NCBI RefSeq assembly: GCF_000315625.1
Contig: NW_005434541.1
Span: 1-48,172 of the forward strand
DNA: 48,172 nt
Reading direction: 5' to 3'
Source of the DNA: Guillardia theta CCMP2712
Taxonomy: Eukaryota > Cryptophyceae > Pyrenomonadales > Geminigeraceae
Shown: positions 22,066-33,010 of the stretch, piece after piece
Numbering within the stretch: the first letter of the stretch is position 1
Layout: every line of letters starts with the position of its first letter
The notes under the pieces: generated by a model
Told to the model about the DNA's origin: nothing
Database searches by the model: none
What the model saw: only the letters and a program-made list of their open reading frames with translations
Position numbers and translations under genes: made by a program

Positions 22066-24890
22066 AGCCAGGAGACATTCATCCCTCTGAAGGATGGCCG
22101 AGGAAGGGGGGAGGATGACAATGATGATTACCAGGATGACGATGGTGAGTGGGAGCTGCATGATTCGGCTCCAACACCGCGATCAGAGACGGAAGAAGAC
22201 TTCACCACCATCCAACGAAGCGCAAGCGACAGCCTCTCGGCATACGACAGCTTGATCCGCACCCCTCGGCGGCTCTCACGATTCCGCTCAGCAGGCCATC
22301 ACCCGGCAAGATCAGGCCGATGGAATGCTCCCAAGATCGATCTCAACTCGTCTCCCAGGAATTCGAGCCCGAACGAGGCATCGTTCGGTAGGGCACAAAC
22401 GTCGCCATCGCTGATAACAAGGCTCTCCAGCAGTCCTTTCCGAGCCACATTCCTAAGGAAACGGATCCCGGCAAAACCTCTCCATCCTCCTCCCTTGGAT
22501 TCTTTCGAGGACAAGGAGGAGGACAACGTGCCAGACAGCATCGTTGCAGAGGCTGAAATAGTGATCAATGCAGCTGAAAATTTCCTTCGCTCCATTCCAG
22601 CGAGCATCCAGACGTTTGAAAGGGTGCTGTCGGAGCTGGGCAGCGCCCTGGAGGGGGGAGGCAGCCAAGGGGCCGACAGAGACCTGCTGATGCAGAAAGA
22701 GCAGACGATCAGAGACAGGATACAGCATTGCGGGACAGCCGAGGTTGAAATCAACAATGTGAAGACATGGCTGCGCGATCAGATCTCGAACCGCACCATC
22801 GTGCCGAACCTCTTTCGAGCGAACATTCAGCGCCTGTCGAACATGATCGAGATCGCGCAGAAGAATTTGACTTCCCCCGCTGATGAGGTGCTTGTTGTCA
22901 CTGTAGAGGGGACCGGGCCGCTCGACGCTGTCGAGGAGATCGACAAGGTTTGTGTGCTAGTTTCTGTGGTGAACAGAGCTACGGGGGTGTTCCTGAAGAA
23001 GAGCAGGACGCTAAGGTATCCTGCATGGACTGCAGATGTCCTGTGTCTGATGTGGGTTTGCAGTACTGTGATTCAGAGGTATGAGAAACGAGCCGTCCTC
23101 GATGTGAAGTACTCTAGGGATTCCAAGAGCCGGCAGATCCAGTATCGGCCGACGGCAGAAGGATATTCGTATATACTCCCATGCCTGACGCAGCCGTCCG
23201 ACGTCGGCAACGAGAGCTACGTCCTGCCTTCTGGGTCCTCCATGCCTTCAAAGTACCGTCCGGCCTGGAATGAAGAATTCCTGTACGACGAAGAGGTCTG
23301 TTGAGAAGAAGAGACCTGTTGTGCTGCTACACGTTAAGAGGTTTCCTCGCCCTCCATCGCTCTTGTCGGGCACTCGACGACTCTGATCTCACGCTCTTCC
23401 TCTCCTTCGTCTTCTCATCCTCTCAGCCTGCAACCACCCATCCCTCTTGCCGTCACCGGCAGGCTGACTTTGACACCTTAGGTGGAGCATCTGCTGGGAG
23501 AAGACGTCGTCTTCTTCTTCGAGATCATCGACCTCGTCGACACCTCCCGCTCGTCTCTGCCGCAAGGGCAACGTCCTTGGAACCGAATCGCGTGGGCGTT
23601 CTATCGGCCGAGCAACCTGGCATCCGAGCAGGACCAGGGCGTGAGGAGGAAGTCTGCTGGGAAGGAGAGGCCCAGCTCTCTTGCGAGGTCCCTTGGGAAG
23701 TCTCTAGATCTCCAGCTCTACAGATACTCTTGGCCCTGGCTGTCAAGAACTTGGAGGGGTCTGACAGGATCGCCGTCCCCAGCAGCCGCTGACTTCAACA
23801 GCCAGTGCGTTGCCTACAGGTCCTGGAGTCGGGGAAAGCCTTCCGGGCCCCGGCCCTCCTGGAAGCCGTACCCGAGTACCCTCTCAGTAACCTTCGAGAG
23901 GATCGCTCGGCCCGTCCTCGAGATCGTCCCCAGGAGCATCCCAGCCGACGTCTCAGTCCGTGAAGTCACCCTGACAAACTTCTTTGCGGTCTCCGGCGTC
24001 AGCCTGCACGTGCGGGCGACCGAGGCCCTGTGGAAGGGCGACGAAGTTCAGATCGCTTTTCCCGACAGTCGCTGGGTGGGGAGGCTCACTGGAGCTTCGA
24101 CGAGCCCACAGGGGACGCTACGAGGCCTCGGGAGCGGAAAGGAGGGAGTACTTAGGGTGAGGGATCCTTCGAGCCTGCGCGCTGCTCTGCGTGACTTTCC
24201 TGTCCCGTCCTCCTAGTTCCAGGTCCAGCGCTCGCTGGGGAGGGAGCCAGCGTTTGAGATCCGGTTGACCATTGAAGTTGTCCTGCACTACGGTGAGCTC
24301 GGGCAACGTCCTTGCGATATCCCGCTGAACCATGTCCTTGCCTTGTCCGCTCCCGCCCTGCAGTGATGAAGCATCCGAGCAAGCTCCGAGTCCACGTGGA
24401 GGTGACGAGGACGAGGTCGTCCATGCCCTGGCAGCTGGAGCAGGAGAGCACTATGGCGGGGGAGCATGACTCTGTGACGAGGATGCGGAGGAGCGCGCAG
24501 CTCAAGACTGAAGGTAGAAGTTCTCCGCTATTCCCTCCTCCCTCCCCTCCCCATCTTCTTCCACCGCGAGACCCAAACAAGCCCTGACTCCCCTCCTCCA
24601 GCAGATGACAAGCAGCCAGCTGACCCCAAGATACACGACCTTCTTAGAGCAAGGCTGGACAAGGCTTCCCGTCAGGTAGAGCCTTGTTTCCTATGTCTGC
24701 ACTCGAATGATCGCGGCCCTTAGGGCAACTGGTGTAGAGTCCCTGAGAGGGTCAGGTCTTCGCTCGCGACAGGGGCCGGCGGCTGTTCTTGTGTCGAGTT
24801 CTGCTCGTCGGCGAACCTCGTGGCAGTGGCGATGTGCAATGATCACGTGGTCCTGCTGCTCCTGCTCCTGCTCCTGCCCCTGCCCCTGCC

Positions 24891-24949
<59 letters not shown>

Positions 24950-25440
24950 CCCTGCCCCTGCTCCTGCTTCTGCTCCTGCTCCTCCTCGTCCTCGACCTTG
25001 TCCTCGTCCTTCTTCTCTTTGTCTTGCGTACTGCTTCTCTTCTTCCTCTCCTGCTGTGTGAACTTTCGCTGATTCATTCCAGCAGTCTTCTCCTCTCAAC
25101 ATCTACGACACGTCCAATGGAGATCTCCTCAGACGGCTGGACGCTCATCGAGGGATTGTCTACTGCCTTGAATGGTCTACCGTGAAGCTTGCAGGTGGCA
25201 GAGAAGACAGGAGGAGGAGGAGGAGGAGGAGGAGAATGGGAGCGGGAGCAGGAGCGGGAGCAGGAGCAGGAGTGAGAGAGTGGTGAAGGACAGAGAGGCA
25301 GCGAGGGAAACGATGGTAATTGAGAGGACGATGATACTGGAGAAGATTGCGATGGAGAAGAAACGATGATGATGGAGATAATACAGATGATAGAGAAGAA
25401 CAGGGAACGATGGTGGTGGTGGTGGTGGTGGTGGTGGTGG

Positions 25441-25508
<68 letters not shown>

Positions 25509-26461
25509 GTACTTCCCCTGGATTCACCAGCCATGGTTCGGTCCTGACGCTGGGCTGACGTCCCTTAGGAGCTACAACCCATGTGCTTCTCTCTTCCAGT
25601 GCGGACAGGACGGTGAAGGTCTGGAACGTCAGGAGCGGCGAGGTGCTAGCGACTCTCTACCACCCGGACTTCGTCTACTCATCATCCTTCCTCCGCTTCC
25701 CTCCTCGAGCTCCCGCCTCCTCTCCTGCCGCTACTGCTGACGATGCTGCTGCATCGGTGGACTCGACGGAGCTCCCGGCTGCTGTTGGAAGTGACGGAGG
25801 GGAGGACGGGCTGCATGTAGTGACGGCCGGGTACGAGGGGAGGGTGAAGGTATGGAACGTGTGCTACGAGAGCAGGGGGGAGGCTCTGCCGGTAGTAGGA
25901 GAGTTCAGCACGGTGGTCAAGGCAGACCTGCTGTATGCTGAGAAGAGGAACGTCGACAACTGCCTGCTGGTGGTCTTGTTCGACGCCCGGCAAGAGTTTG
26001 AGGAGGATGACTGCTTCGTTGTCTACCTGCCAGGGTTCGAGCTCGCGCCCGACGCTGCTTCCCAGGAGCAGGCGGCTCCTGCGGAGTTCAAGAGCGTGGT
26101 GAACAGAGATGGGTGGGCTATGGACTACGAGAACGAGGAGTGGTGCTGCGAGCAGGGCAGCTTCCCCTTCCCTCTAGCCAAGAGCGACGCGCCCCTGCTC
26201 ATCAGGGCGGAGGCTGCGACCTCGGGCGTGTTCCTGCATGTGAGGATAGCGAGCAAGGTTCCTGCAACCCAGCCCTTCGCCATTCTCGTCCCTGAGGTGA
26301 CTGACGTCTCGTCGTCTCGTTGCGCTGCTGACGTGGTGGGCAGGGCTCGGGCGTGTGTCCTCCCTGGGACGATCAGGAGGACGAGGGGCTGGCCCAGTCT
26401 GTGGACACGTCGCTGCGAGGAAGAGGACAGAACAAGGTAGAGGACGAGGACGAGTACGAGT

Positions 26462-26499
<38 letters not shown>

Positions 26500-28631
26500 T
26501 TCTGGCAGGCAGTATGGAAGGAGATGCAAACTCCCCGTGCTCTGCACGAGCTCCGTCGTCGCTGGACAGCCTTGAAGGCAAGGCGTCCTCGCGGCGCGGT
26601 GAAGCCTCAGCAGTGCCTGCTCGTCTTGCCCAGAGTCGCGCCGAGGCCTTGGAGGGCTGACGTCACGGCCAGCGAGACCGCCCACGTGTGGGAAGAGGAG
26701 AGGGTCCCGGACGACGTGACCATCTCGTTCGTACCCATGGTGGACCTGCACCCCTCCGACCATCTCACTGTCTTCCTCCCTGGGTTCCGCAGCCTCGACA
26801 CTCACTTGGGGACGAGGACGAAGCATGGCGAGCGAGTGGCCGTCACGACTTACCACGGCGTCTCCTCCAGGTCCTCCTTCCACCTCATCCCTTGCGCTCT
26901 GTTCTTCTGCCCCGACCTCTCCCTCTCCCTCCTCCGCATTGCAGTCAGGTCGCACATCAAGGCAGGGGAGGACGTTAGCTTCACCCTCTACGACCTTTTC
27001 CAAGGCTCCCACCGCGACTGTGGCATCGTCGTCCCCACTGGGTCGATCCCCGGCAGGGCCCTTCACTCCAGCCACGAGGTCGGCTTCAGCGTTAGGCTCG
27101 AACTCTCCCCCTCCCTCTCCCTCTCCTTCCGCCTTAACTCCATCCTGAGGAGGCAGGACGAGCTGGCCGTCTGGCTGCCGGAGGACGTCGGGTACGGAGC
27201 AGCGTCCGACCTGCTCGTCCTCAACATGTGCGACGCAGCTGTCATCTCCGAGGACCTCGACGACTATCGCCAGCTCGTCGCTAGCAGCCATGACGTGTGG
27301 GGGAGGGCGACGCTGGACGGGGAGGCGAGGGTGTTACGGATCACAGCTGGGAAGGCCGCTGAGGAGGGATCGCTAATGCTGCTGTCTCTCCCAAGCATCC
27401 AGCCGCTGCCCGGCTCCGACTACCTGCGGTACATCCCCCTGTTCCTCCTAGACCGAGAGCCTGCGAGCATGAACGTCAAGTTGAAGAGCAACCCCTGGGT
27501 GGAGGATGGAGAGCTCGTAGCTACCATCAGCCTCCACAGCTCCCCCGTCAACTCCCTCTGCGTTCCAGCCAGAAGCTTCTCCGACCGCCGTCGGCTCATT
27601 ACGGTGAGAGCATGTATTGCTAGTAGGGTGCTGATGAGTCTCCTCCTCCCCTCTCTCCCTCCCTCTCTCCCTCCCTCCTTCTTTCCTTCCCTCCCTCCCT
27701 CCTCCTTACCATCCTGCTTCACCAGGGAGATTCGGATGGGGTCATTTGCATGTGGGACATTGGAAGGGTGTTGGGCGAGGAGGAGAAGTTCGTCCTGGAC
27801 CTGCGGCCAGTGGACGTCTCAAGGCTCTTCGACCGGCAAGGGTTGAAGACGAAAGAGGAGGAGGAAGAGATCGACGAAGCCAAGGCTTCGTCTCATGGCT
27901 ACTCTATCGCCAGCATCCGATCGGGTAAACCTCCTCCTCCTCCTCCTCCTCCTCCTCCTCCTCCTCTTCTGCCCCATCCGCTATCCTCACTATGACTCAC
28001 AACATCATATTTTCCTCCTCCTTGACCACTACCACCTTGATCTACTGTGAAACCTCCTGTCCTGTCCTGTCCTGTCCTGTCCTGTCCTGTCCTGTCCTGT
28101 CCTGTCCTGTCCTCTTCATGACACGTTGGCTATACAATCAGATCAGCGCGGCAGAAAGCTCGCCGTGCTCACAGCAGACAGCATGGTCAGGGTCTTTGAT
28201 CTCTCGAACTTGCAACTCCTCTGGAGCTTCGGTGGATTTCTCTGCCAGCGACCCAGCGCTTGCATCAAGTGAAGCAGGACAAGCATTGTTCTCCCATCCT
28301 CTGACTCTCCCCTTCCTCCAGGATGGACTTCAGCTCGGACGGCAACTTTCTCAGCTGCGGCAGTGAGGACGGCAGGCTGTTGCTGTGGTGCATGAAGACA
28401 GGAGCAACCCAAGACAGTCCGTTCAAGAAGCTTCTCAGGTTTCTTCTCCTCTTCTCCGCTCTTTACTCCCTCCTCCTTTTCACCATCACCTTGTACAGAT
28501 CCTCCTCCTCCGTATGCTGGAGCCCCTCCTCTCCTCTCCTCGCTCTCTACGCGCCGTGTCGCCCCAGCCCCGTCTTCCTTCTTGAGTTCGACGAGAACCG
28601 TGCGGAGCCAAGCATCAGCTCTCCGCCATGA
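22066..28631 (+). CDS. AHI1: Jouberin (AHI1) homologue with a large insertion in the WD40 propeller
   Basis: Role: in animals jouberin acts at the ciliary transition zone; a ciliary role here is inferred. Seen exons: 22066-23015, 23064-23295, 23482-24156, 24217-24292, 24364-24513, 24605-24675, 25086-25194, 25569-26296, 26344-27603, 27726-27924, 28142-28268, 28322-28438 and 28499-28631. All twelve joins keep phase, giving about 1,600 residues; a 5' exon with the start codon is missing. Domain order: a disordered N-terminus, a helical region, then the jouberin C2-like region (VVTVEGTGPL, YILPCLTQPSD, VFFFEIIDLVD, NRIAWAFYR, LDLQLYRY, YPSTLSVTF). WD40 blocks follow (LNIYDTSNGDLLRRLDAHRG, SSSADRTVKVWNV, AGYEGRVKVWNV, DSDGVICMWDIG, TADSMVRVFDLS, SCGSEDGRLLLW). 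About 530 residues (about 25.92-27.52 kb) interrupt the propeller between the second and third recognised WD blocks. No SH3 domain follows. The homology assignment rests on the ordered set of family motifs. Confidence 0.88.
24848..24990. repeat. (CTCCTG)n tract in a jouberin intron
   Basis: Over 20 CTCCTG units with CCCCTG variants in the intron 24676-25085, pyrimidine on the coding strand. Confidence 0.95.
25410..25508. repeat. (GGT)n(GAT)n compound microsatellite in a jouberin intron
   Basis: About ten GGT units followed by over 20 GAT units inside the intron 25195-25568. The 5' part of the same intron has GGA and GGGAGC repeats. Confidence 0.95.
26437..26500 (+). repeat. (GAGGAC)n coding repeat, acidic Glu/Asp tract
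   Basis: An imperfect hexamer repeat within the jouberin exon 26344-27603. It encodes alternating Glu-Asp, with Tyr where GAC or GAG mutates to TAC. Confidence 0.9.
27930..27966. repeat. (CTC)n tract in a jouberin intron
   Basis: About 12 CTC units just after the donor at 27925. Confidence 0.9.
28052..28112. repeat. (CCTGT)n pentamer tract in a jouberin intron
   Basis: About 12 CCTGT units in the intron 27925-28141. Confidence 0.95.
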
Positions 28632-28783
28632 GCGATGAGCGGCAAGGAAGCATGCTGCTCGCACTCGAGCCGTCCTGCTTGTCTGAAGACACAACGTCGA
28701 CGTCCCTGCGCGCTTGCTCCTTCCCTGAGGGGAAGGAGTTTGTACAACAAGGCAGATCCACCCAGGAGGTTGGACTCTAGGGT

Positions 28784-29696
28784 TCAGAGGTACTTCCGTG
28801 CGATGTTCCGCACGCGCTGGTCGAAGGCCTGAAGGAGGAGAGGGTAAGAAGGAGGAGGAGGGAGAGTAGGTTTACAGCAGATCTGATGGAGTCGTTGGGG
28901 TGGTGGAAGGGGTTAAGGAGGATCTGTTGAGAACGTCAGGTGAGATCAACGTGGGATGTAGAGATAGATCATTATGGTATGTGAGAGGGTTGGGATGTAG
29001 ATCATGGAAAATATGTTCGACAAGATGTAAATGTGTACAACAGACCACAACGTCACGAGAAGAAACATCACCATCATGAACACATGCACACAGTCGACCG
29101 AGCACGAATGGTGCAGCAGTCCCAATCTCCTTCATGACAGGCTACTAGACCTCTCCACCTCTCCACCTCTCCACCTCTCCTCCTCACCTTGAGGTACAGC
29201 TCGTGGACCTCGGTGAAGAAGCTTTTCACCTGCTCCTCGCCCTTCCCGTCGTGCAGCAGGAGAAACCGCATGTCTGCCAGCATCGACCGTCACCGCCAGT
29301 TCTCCCACATCTCCTCCGCTCACGGCCAGCAGTCACATATGCCGAGATGCTCCTGTCATTGAACTTGTCCACCACCTTGAGGAACCTACACGCCTGACAT
29401 CATCCCCTCTCTTCCTCCTCCCTCCTCTCACATGCTCGGCGTCTTCCACATTTCCTCGTCCACAATGTCCAGAGCCTGTTCCACCAGCGGTCAACAGCCA
29501 CCATGGGAGGGCGCGGCAGCGCACAGCATGGATGAAGAACTGGTTCTGCTGGTTGACAGACGAATCATCCCTCTGCTACAGGTCACAGGGAAACACCTCG
29601 AACAAGGCAGCAGGCAACCTTGCTCGATACCGAGAGCTCGTATACAGGGTTGTCGTTCTTGCCGACGATGACGAAGGTGTATGACGATGTCGCCAT
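28784..29696 (-). CDS. TRAPPC2: TRAPPC2 / sedlin, TRAPP complex subunit
   Basis: Role: small longin-fold subunit of the TRAPP tethering complex in ER-Golgi traffic. Exons on the minus strand: 29696-29631, 29572-29525, 29475-29432, 29385-29324, 29273-29188 and 28828-28784. All joins keep phase and give 116 residues. Family motifs appear in the expected order: YTFVIVGKNDNPVYEL, NQFFIHAALDIVDEEMW, FLKVVDKFNDRSISAYVTAG, HMRFLLLHDGKGEEQVKSFF, TEVHELYLK and AFDQRVRNIARKYL. The chain is a little shorter than the usual roughly 140 residues, mainly after the first strand pair and before the last helix. The last intron (28829-29187) is long for this window. The gene is convergent with the jouberin homologue (152 bp apart) and divergent from the palmitoyltransferase. 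Confidence 0.93.
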
Positions 29697-29716
29697 GCTC
29701 GTCCTCGTCCCTTGGA

Positions 29717-29717
<1 letters not shown>

Positions 29718-29761
<44 letters not shown>

Positions 29762-29795
29762 GGCTCCGGCTCCTGCTCCTGCTCCTTCTCCTGTG
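29718..29795. repeat. (CTCCTG)n tract upstream of TRAPPC2
   Basis: Hexamer repeats with two CGGCTC variants, starting about 20 bp upstream of the TRAPPC2 ATG. They must lie in its 5' untranslated region or promoter. Confidence 0.95.
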
Positions 29796-29925
29796 CTCCC
29801 CCTCGGACGCTTGCCCACTGTAAAACAAAAAAAAAGTGGCTTGCCCGACAGCTTCAGTCCAAATCGAGGGAGAAGAGGAGAGGAGGAGATTCGTTGAAGA
29901 AACAAGCAAGCTCCTCCTCTTGCTC

Positions 29926-30027
29926 CTCCTCTTGCTCCTCCTCTTTGCTCCTCTTCTTGCTCCTCCTCCTCTTTGCTCCTCTTCTTGCTCCTCCATACAC
30001 ATCCTCTCCTCGTCCTCTCCTCGTCCT

Positions 30028-30060
<33 letters not shown>
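29926..30060. repeat. TTGCTCCTCCTC and GTCCTC repeats
   Basis: Imperfect TTGCTCCTCCTCT units followed by (GTCCTC)n in the divergent region between TRAPPC2 and the palmitoyltransferase gene. Confidence 0.85.
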
Positions 30061-30062
<2 letters not shown>

Positions 30063-30105
30063 TGCCTGCTCCCTTCCTATATCCCCTCCATCAGTGCAGC
30101 ATGTT

Positions 30106-30247
30106 TTACAGCGTCTGAGGCAGCGAGGCGTCCTGGGAGTGAGCGGCAAGAGCTCTCAGCCTCAAGACACCCACACGCTCGTCGCCTGCTGCGACATGCC
30201 GGGAGACCTTACGGATGATCGGCTCGAGGGAAGCATCTTCCAATGGT
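30106..30247 (+). CDS. Possible 5' exon of the palmitoyltransferase gene
   Basis: An acceptor-like TTTTACAG is followed by an open block with non-repetitive codons (DTHTLVACCDMPGDLTDDR), ending at ATG|GTGAAA. It contrasts with the low-complexity DNA on both sides. The link to the DHHC exons downstream is inferred from strand and position only. Confidence 0.35.
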
Positions 30248-30267
30248 GAAATGAACCCTCCCTGCTC

Positions 30268-30360
30268 CCTGCTCCCTCCTCCCTCCTCCCTCCTCCCTCC
30301 TCCCTCCTCCCTCCTCCCTCCTCCCTCCTCCCTCCTCCCTCCTCCCTCCTCCCTCCTCCT
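30268..30360. repeat. (CTCCCTC)n heptamer tract
   Basis: About 13 CTCCCTC units on the plus strand, probably in an intron of the palmitoyltransferase gene. Confidence 0.95.
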
Positions 30361-30561
30361 CACTTTCCTTCTCTGTCCCTCTCCTCTGCCCTCCTTCGTC
30401 CCCGTGCTTCTCCTCCTTAACACACAACCACCACCATTGATACCTCCTCCTCCTCACCACCACCACCATCATCCTCATTACCACATTCCTTGGCACCCTC
30501 GTCCTCCTGGTCTGCCTGTACCGCCATTTCCTCCTGCTCCTCCTCATCCTCCATGCCACAG

Positions 30562-30707
30562 ATCAGAGGAGGAGGTCGTGCCAGCGGCGATGACTACAAA
30601 ACTTCCTCGAGCAAAGTACAGCAGGTACTCTCCGACTCATGGAGTTCAAATGAGGGAGAGGGAGGAGGAGGAGGGAGATGCGAGAGTTTGAGGAGGTGAG
30701 GGAGAAG

Positions 30708-30749
<42 letters not shown>

Positions 30750-30875
30750 GAGGAGGATGTGAGAGTGAATCGCTGTGTTAAGCTGAGCGTTTATGGAAGT
30801 GACGGATGAAGAGGAAGAGGGGATGTGAAAGGACGGTAGAGCACAAGGAGGTAGAGCAAGGGAGAAATGTAGAAG

Positions 30876-30943
<68 letters not shown>

Positions 30944-31084
30944 GAAGGAAACGAAGCAGGACAGTGACTGTTCTGCAGACTCTTTCGCTGTTACGTCTCG
31001 CGCTTCGATCATGACTGCCCTTGGGTCTCTAACGTCGTCGGTGCCAAAAATCACCGGTGAGTCGTTGCTCCTCCCTCCCCGCCT

Positions 31085-31145
<61 letters not shown>

Positions 31146-31354
31146 CCTGCTCCTCCTGCCCCTACCCCCCCCTTGCTCTTCTCCTCCCCTTCCTCCTGCT
31201 CCTCCTCCTCTTGCTCATCCCCTCTGACGTCCTCCAGGTGTTTCCTGCTCTTCCTCCTCTTCGTCAACCTCTGCCTTGGCTCTTGGGTGTATGCCTGCTA
31301 CCAGTTCATGATCGTGGAGCTGCAGCTGGCCAGCACTTGCTCCACACCAGGGAC

Positions 31355-31387
<33 letters not shown>

Positions 31388-32285
31388 GACTGGCAACCGA
31401 ACAGATCTTACCGCAAGCTCGATCTCGACATCGGCGCTGCTATCTAACGCCTGCCCCGGCACCTGGGATGAAGTTGTGAGGCGAGGAGCAGGAGTGGCGG
31501 TTCCAGTCGTCATGCTGGCGATCTACAGCGTCTTCTTCGTCTTCACCCTCCTCATGGTCGCCCTTGCCTGCTACCTGTCCTCTCCTCCTCATGCCTCCTA
31601 TATGACCATTCCTCTCTCCCTCCTTCTCTCTTTCTTTCTCAGCATCTTCCCCTTCTTGCCTACCTGCCCTACATGTTCGTTTTCCTCCGTCATCACATGC
31701 TGCTACATCAGATTCTCGTCCAGTCAGAGCAAATTGCACGGAACGTGACTACGAATGAGATTATCAACTCGCACAGGTGTTGTAGTGAGATGTCAATCAT
31801 GGCCATGATGATGGAGATGATTTTGTTGGAGACGATGATGATGGTGATGTTGTTAGATGATGACGATGATGGAGATGATGATGATTCTTACGCCCTGTCC
31901 GTCTGAACTTATGGATCCTCCATTCCAGATACAGGGAGTGGAAGAGAGAGGATGGGAGTTCTTTCAACCCTTACTCCAAGGGCTGCTGCAGCAATTGTGC
32001 AGAGTTTTGTCTGGGATATTACAACTACCTCGATGAGCAAGACTCCTCCAAGCACTCCAAGCGGTCAGCCCAGAACCTTCTACCCTCCTCCTCCTCCCCT
32101 CCTTCCTCTGCTCCCCTTCTCCTCGCTCTCCTCCTGCTCCCCTGCTCCTTCTCCATCTACTCCTCTTCCTTCCCCTCCTCTTTCGTTCCTTCTACCAAAC
32201 TTCGTCTGCTCCCGAGCTCGTTGACTCGAAACTCCAGCAAGTCCGGCATCGAGATGCTTGCCCTTCTCCGCCCTACTGCAGATGA
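30562..32285 (+). CDS. DHHC-family palmitoyltransferase with non-canonical DHDC centre (Akr1-like)
   Basis: Role: protein S-acyltransferase of internal membranes, inferred from the family. Exons seen: 30562-30624, 30979-31056, 31238-31556, 31643-31776, 31929-32063 and 32282-32285 (stop codon split across the last intron). Phases agree throughout; the 5' end is missing. Motifs: [20 protein letters not shown], then [14 protein letters not shown] at the catalytic loop, membrane segments [19 protein letters not shown] and [17 protein letters not shown], the TTxE motif in ARNVTTNEI, and [15 protein letters not shown], matching the C-terminal PaCCT-type motif. The catalytic Cys is kept but DHHC reads DHDC, and most zinc-binding Cys/His of the CRD are gone (KHC reads KYS). 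Yeast Akr1-type enzymes are known to have a variant centre and a reduced zinc site, which supports a functional variant. An Ala-Gly repeat (31350-31390) lies in the lumenal loop. Confidence 0.85.
30706..30762. repeat. (GGACGA)n tract in an intron
   Basis: Hexamer repeats on the plus strand within the intron 30625-30978. Confidence 0.9.
30877..30942. repeat. (GAGCAC)n(GCA)n compound repeat in an intron
   Basis: Hexamer GAGCAC units pass directly into CAG/GCA triplets, inside the intron 30625-30978. Confidence 0.95.
31084..31145. repeat. (CTCCTG)n tract in an intron
   Basis: About ten hexamer units in the intron 31057-31237 of the palmitoyltransferase gene. Confidence 0.95.
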
Positions 32286-32645
32286 CCGACGGCGGTTCGT
32301 CGCGTGGCCGAGGAGGAAGGAGGAGGAGCGCTGCTTCAAGTTTGACCTTATCGTAAGCCTGCCTGTCCGACGAGATCAGCGTGAGTGACTCAAGTCTGTC
32401 GGCAGGAGCAGAACGAGGGCAGCGATCACGAGTCGAATCAACAGGAGGAGGAGGAGGAGGAGGAGGAGGCTGAGAGAGGAGGAAAGCATGCCTGAGTCTG
32501 CGGCGGCAAGTGTATGATGCCCGTAACTTATCACTTAGTAAGTGAAGACCCTCGGAGTCAGACCAGGCTAAGCCTAATGATAGTCTACCGTCAGGCATTC
32601 GTTAAGTTACCCTGCTATTGCCAGATGAGGTTGCCCAGCTTTGAA
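32286..32645. other. Intergenic, no gene seen
   Basis: Downstream flank of the palmitoyltransferase gene, with a short GGA tract near 32441-32470. Confidence 0.4.
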
Positions 32646-32649
32646 GCAT

Positions 32650-33010
32650 GCAGTTACCAAGTCAAAGTTGCGTCTGAGCCCGCGGCCGCCGCACAGCCTG
32701 GGCCCGGGCCGGGGCGGGGGCCGACGTCGGGCCGTGACCGTACGGTACGGTCGTACTCCGTACACCGCCGGTCAGTCCGGCGTGACTCTGTGACTCACCG
32801 TACACGCCGGTGACTGGCTGGCACGGTGGCGGCGGCCGCCGCCGCCGCAGTGCCATCAGCCGCCGGGCACGGTGCCGGGCAGTGTGGCCAGCCCGGGCCG
32901 CGGGTAGGCTACCGGGTCCGACTCGGACCCCGGCACACCGTACGGTGAGCGCCGTGTCACGCCCGGCCCGGCCCGGGCGCGGCCCGCCCGTCCGAGTGAG
33001 TCACTGGCAG
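32650..33010. repeat. GC-rich island, copy 2
   Basis: A block of CGGGCC/GGCCCG-type sequence with GACCGTACGGTACGG, CCGTACACGCCGG and repeated GTGACTC/GAGTCAC motifs. It ends at GAGTGAGTCACTGGCAG. G-run DNA (GGGGTAGGGG, GGGGGTACTTTGAGG) follows at about 33077-33170. No coding sequence is supported. Confidence 0.65.

Noticed and set aside
26125-27291. 388-codon open frame on the minus strand
   Set aside because: It is antisense to the jouberin insertion exons. The plus strand closes all intron phases and has family motifs on both sides.
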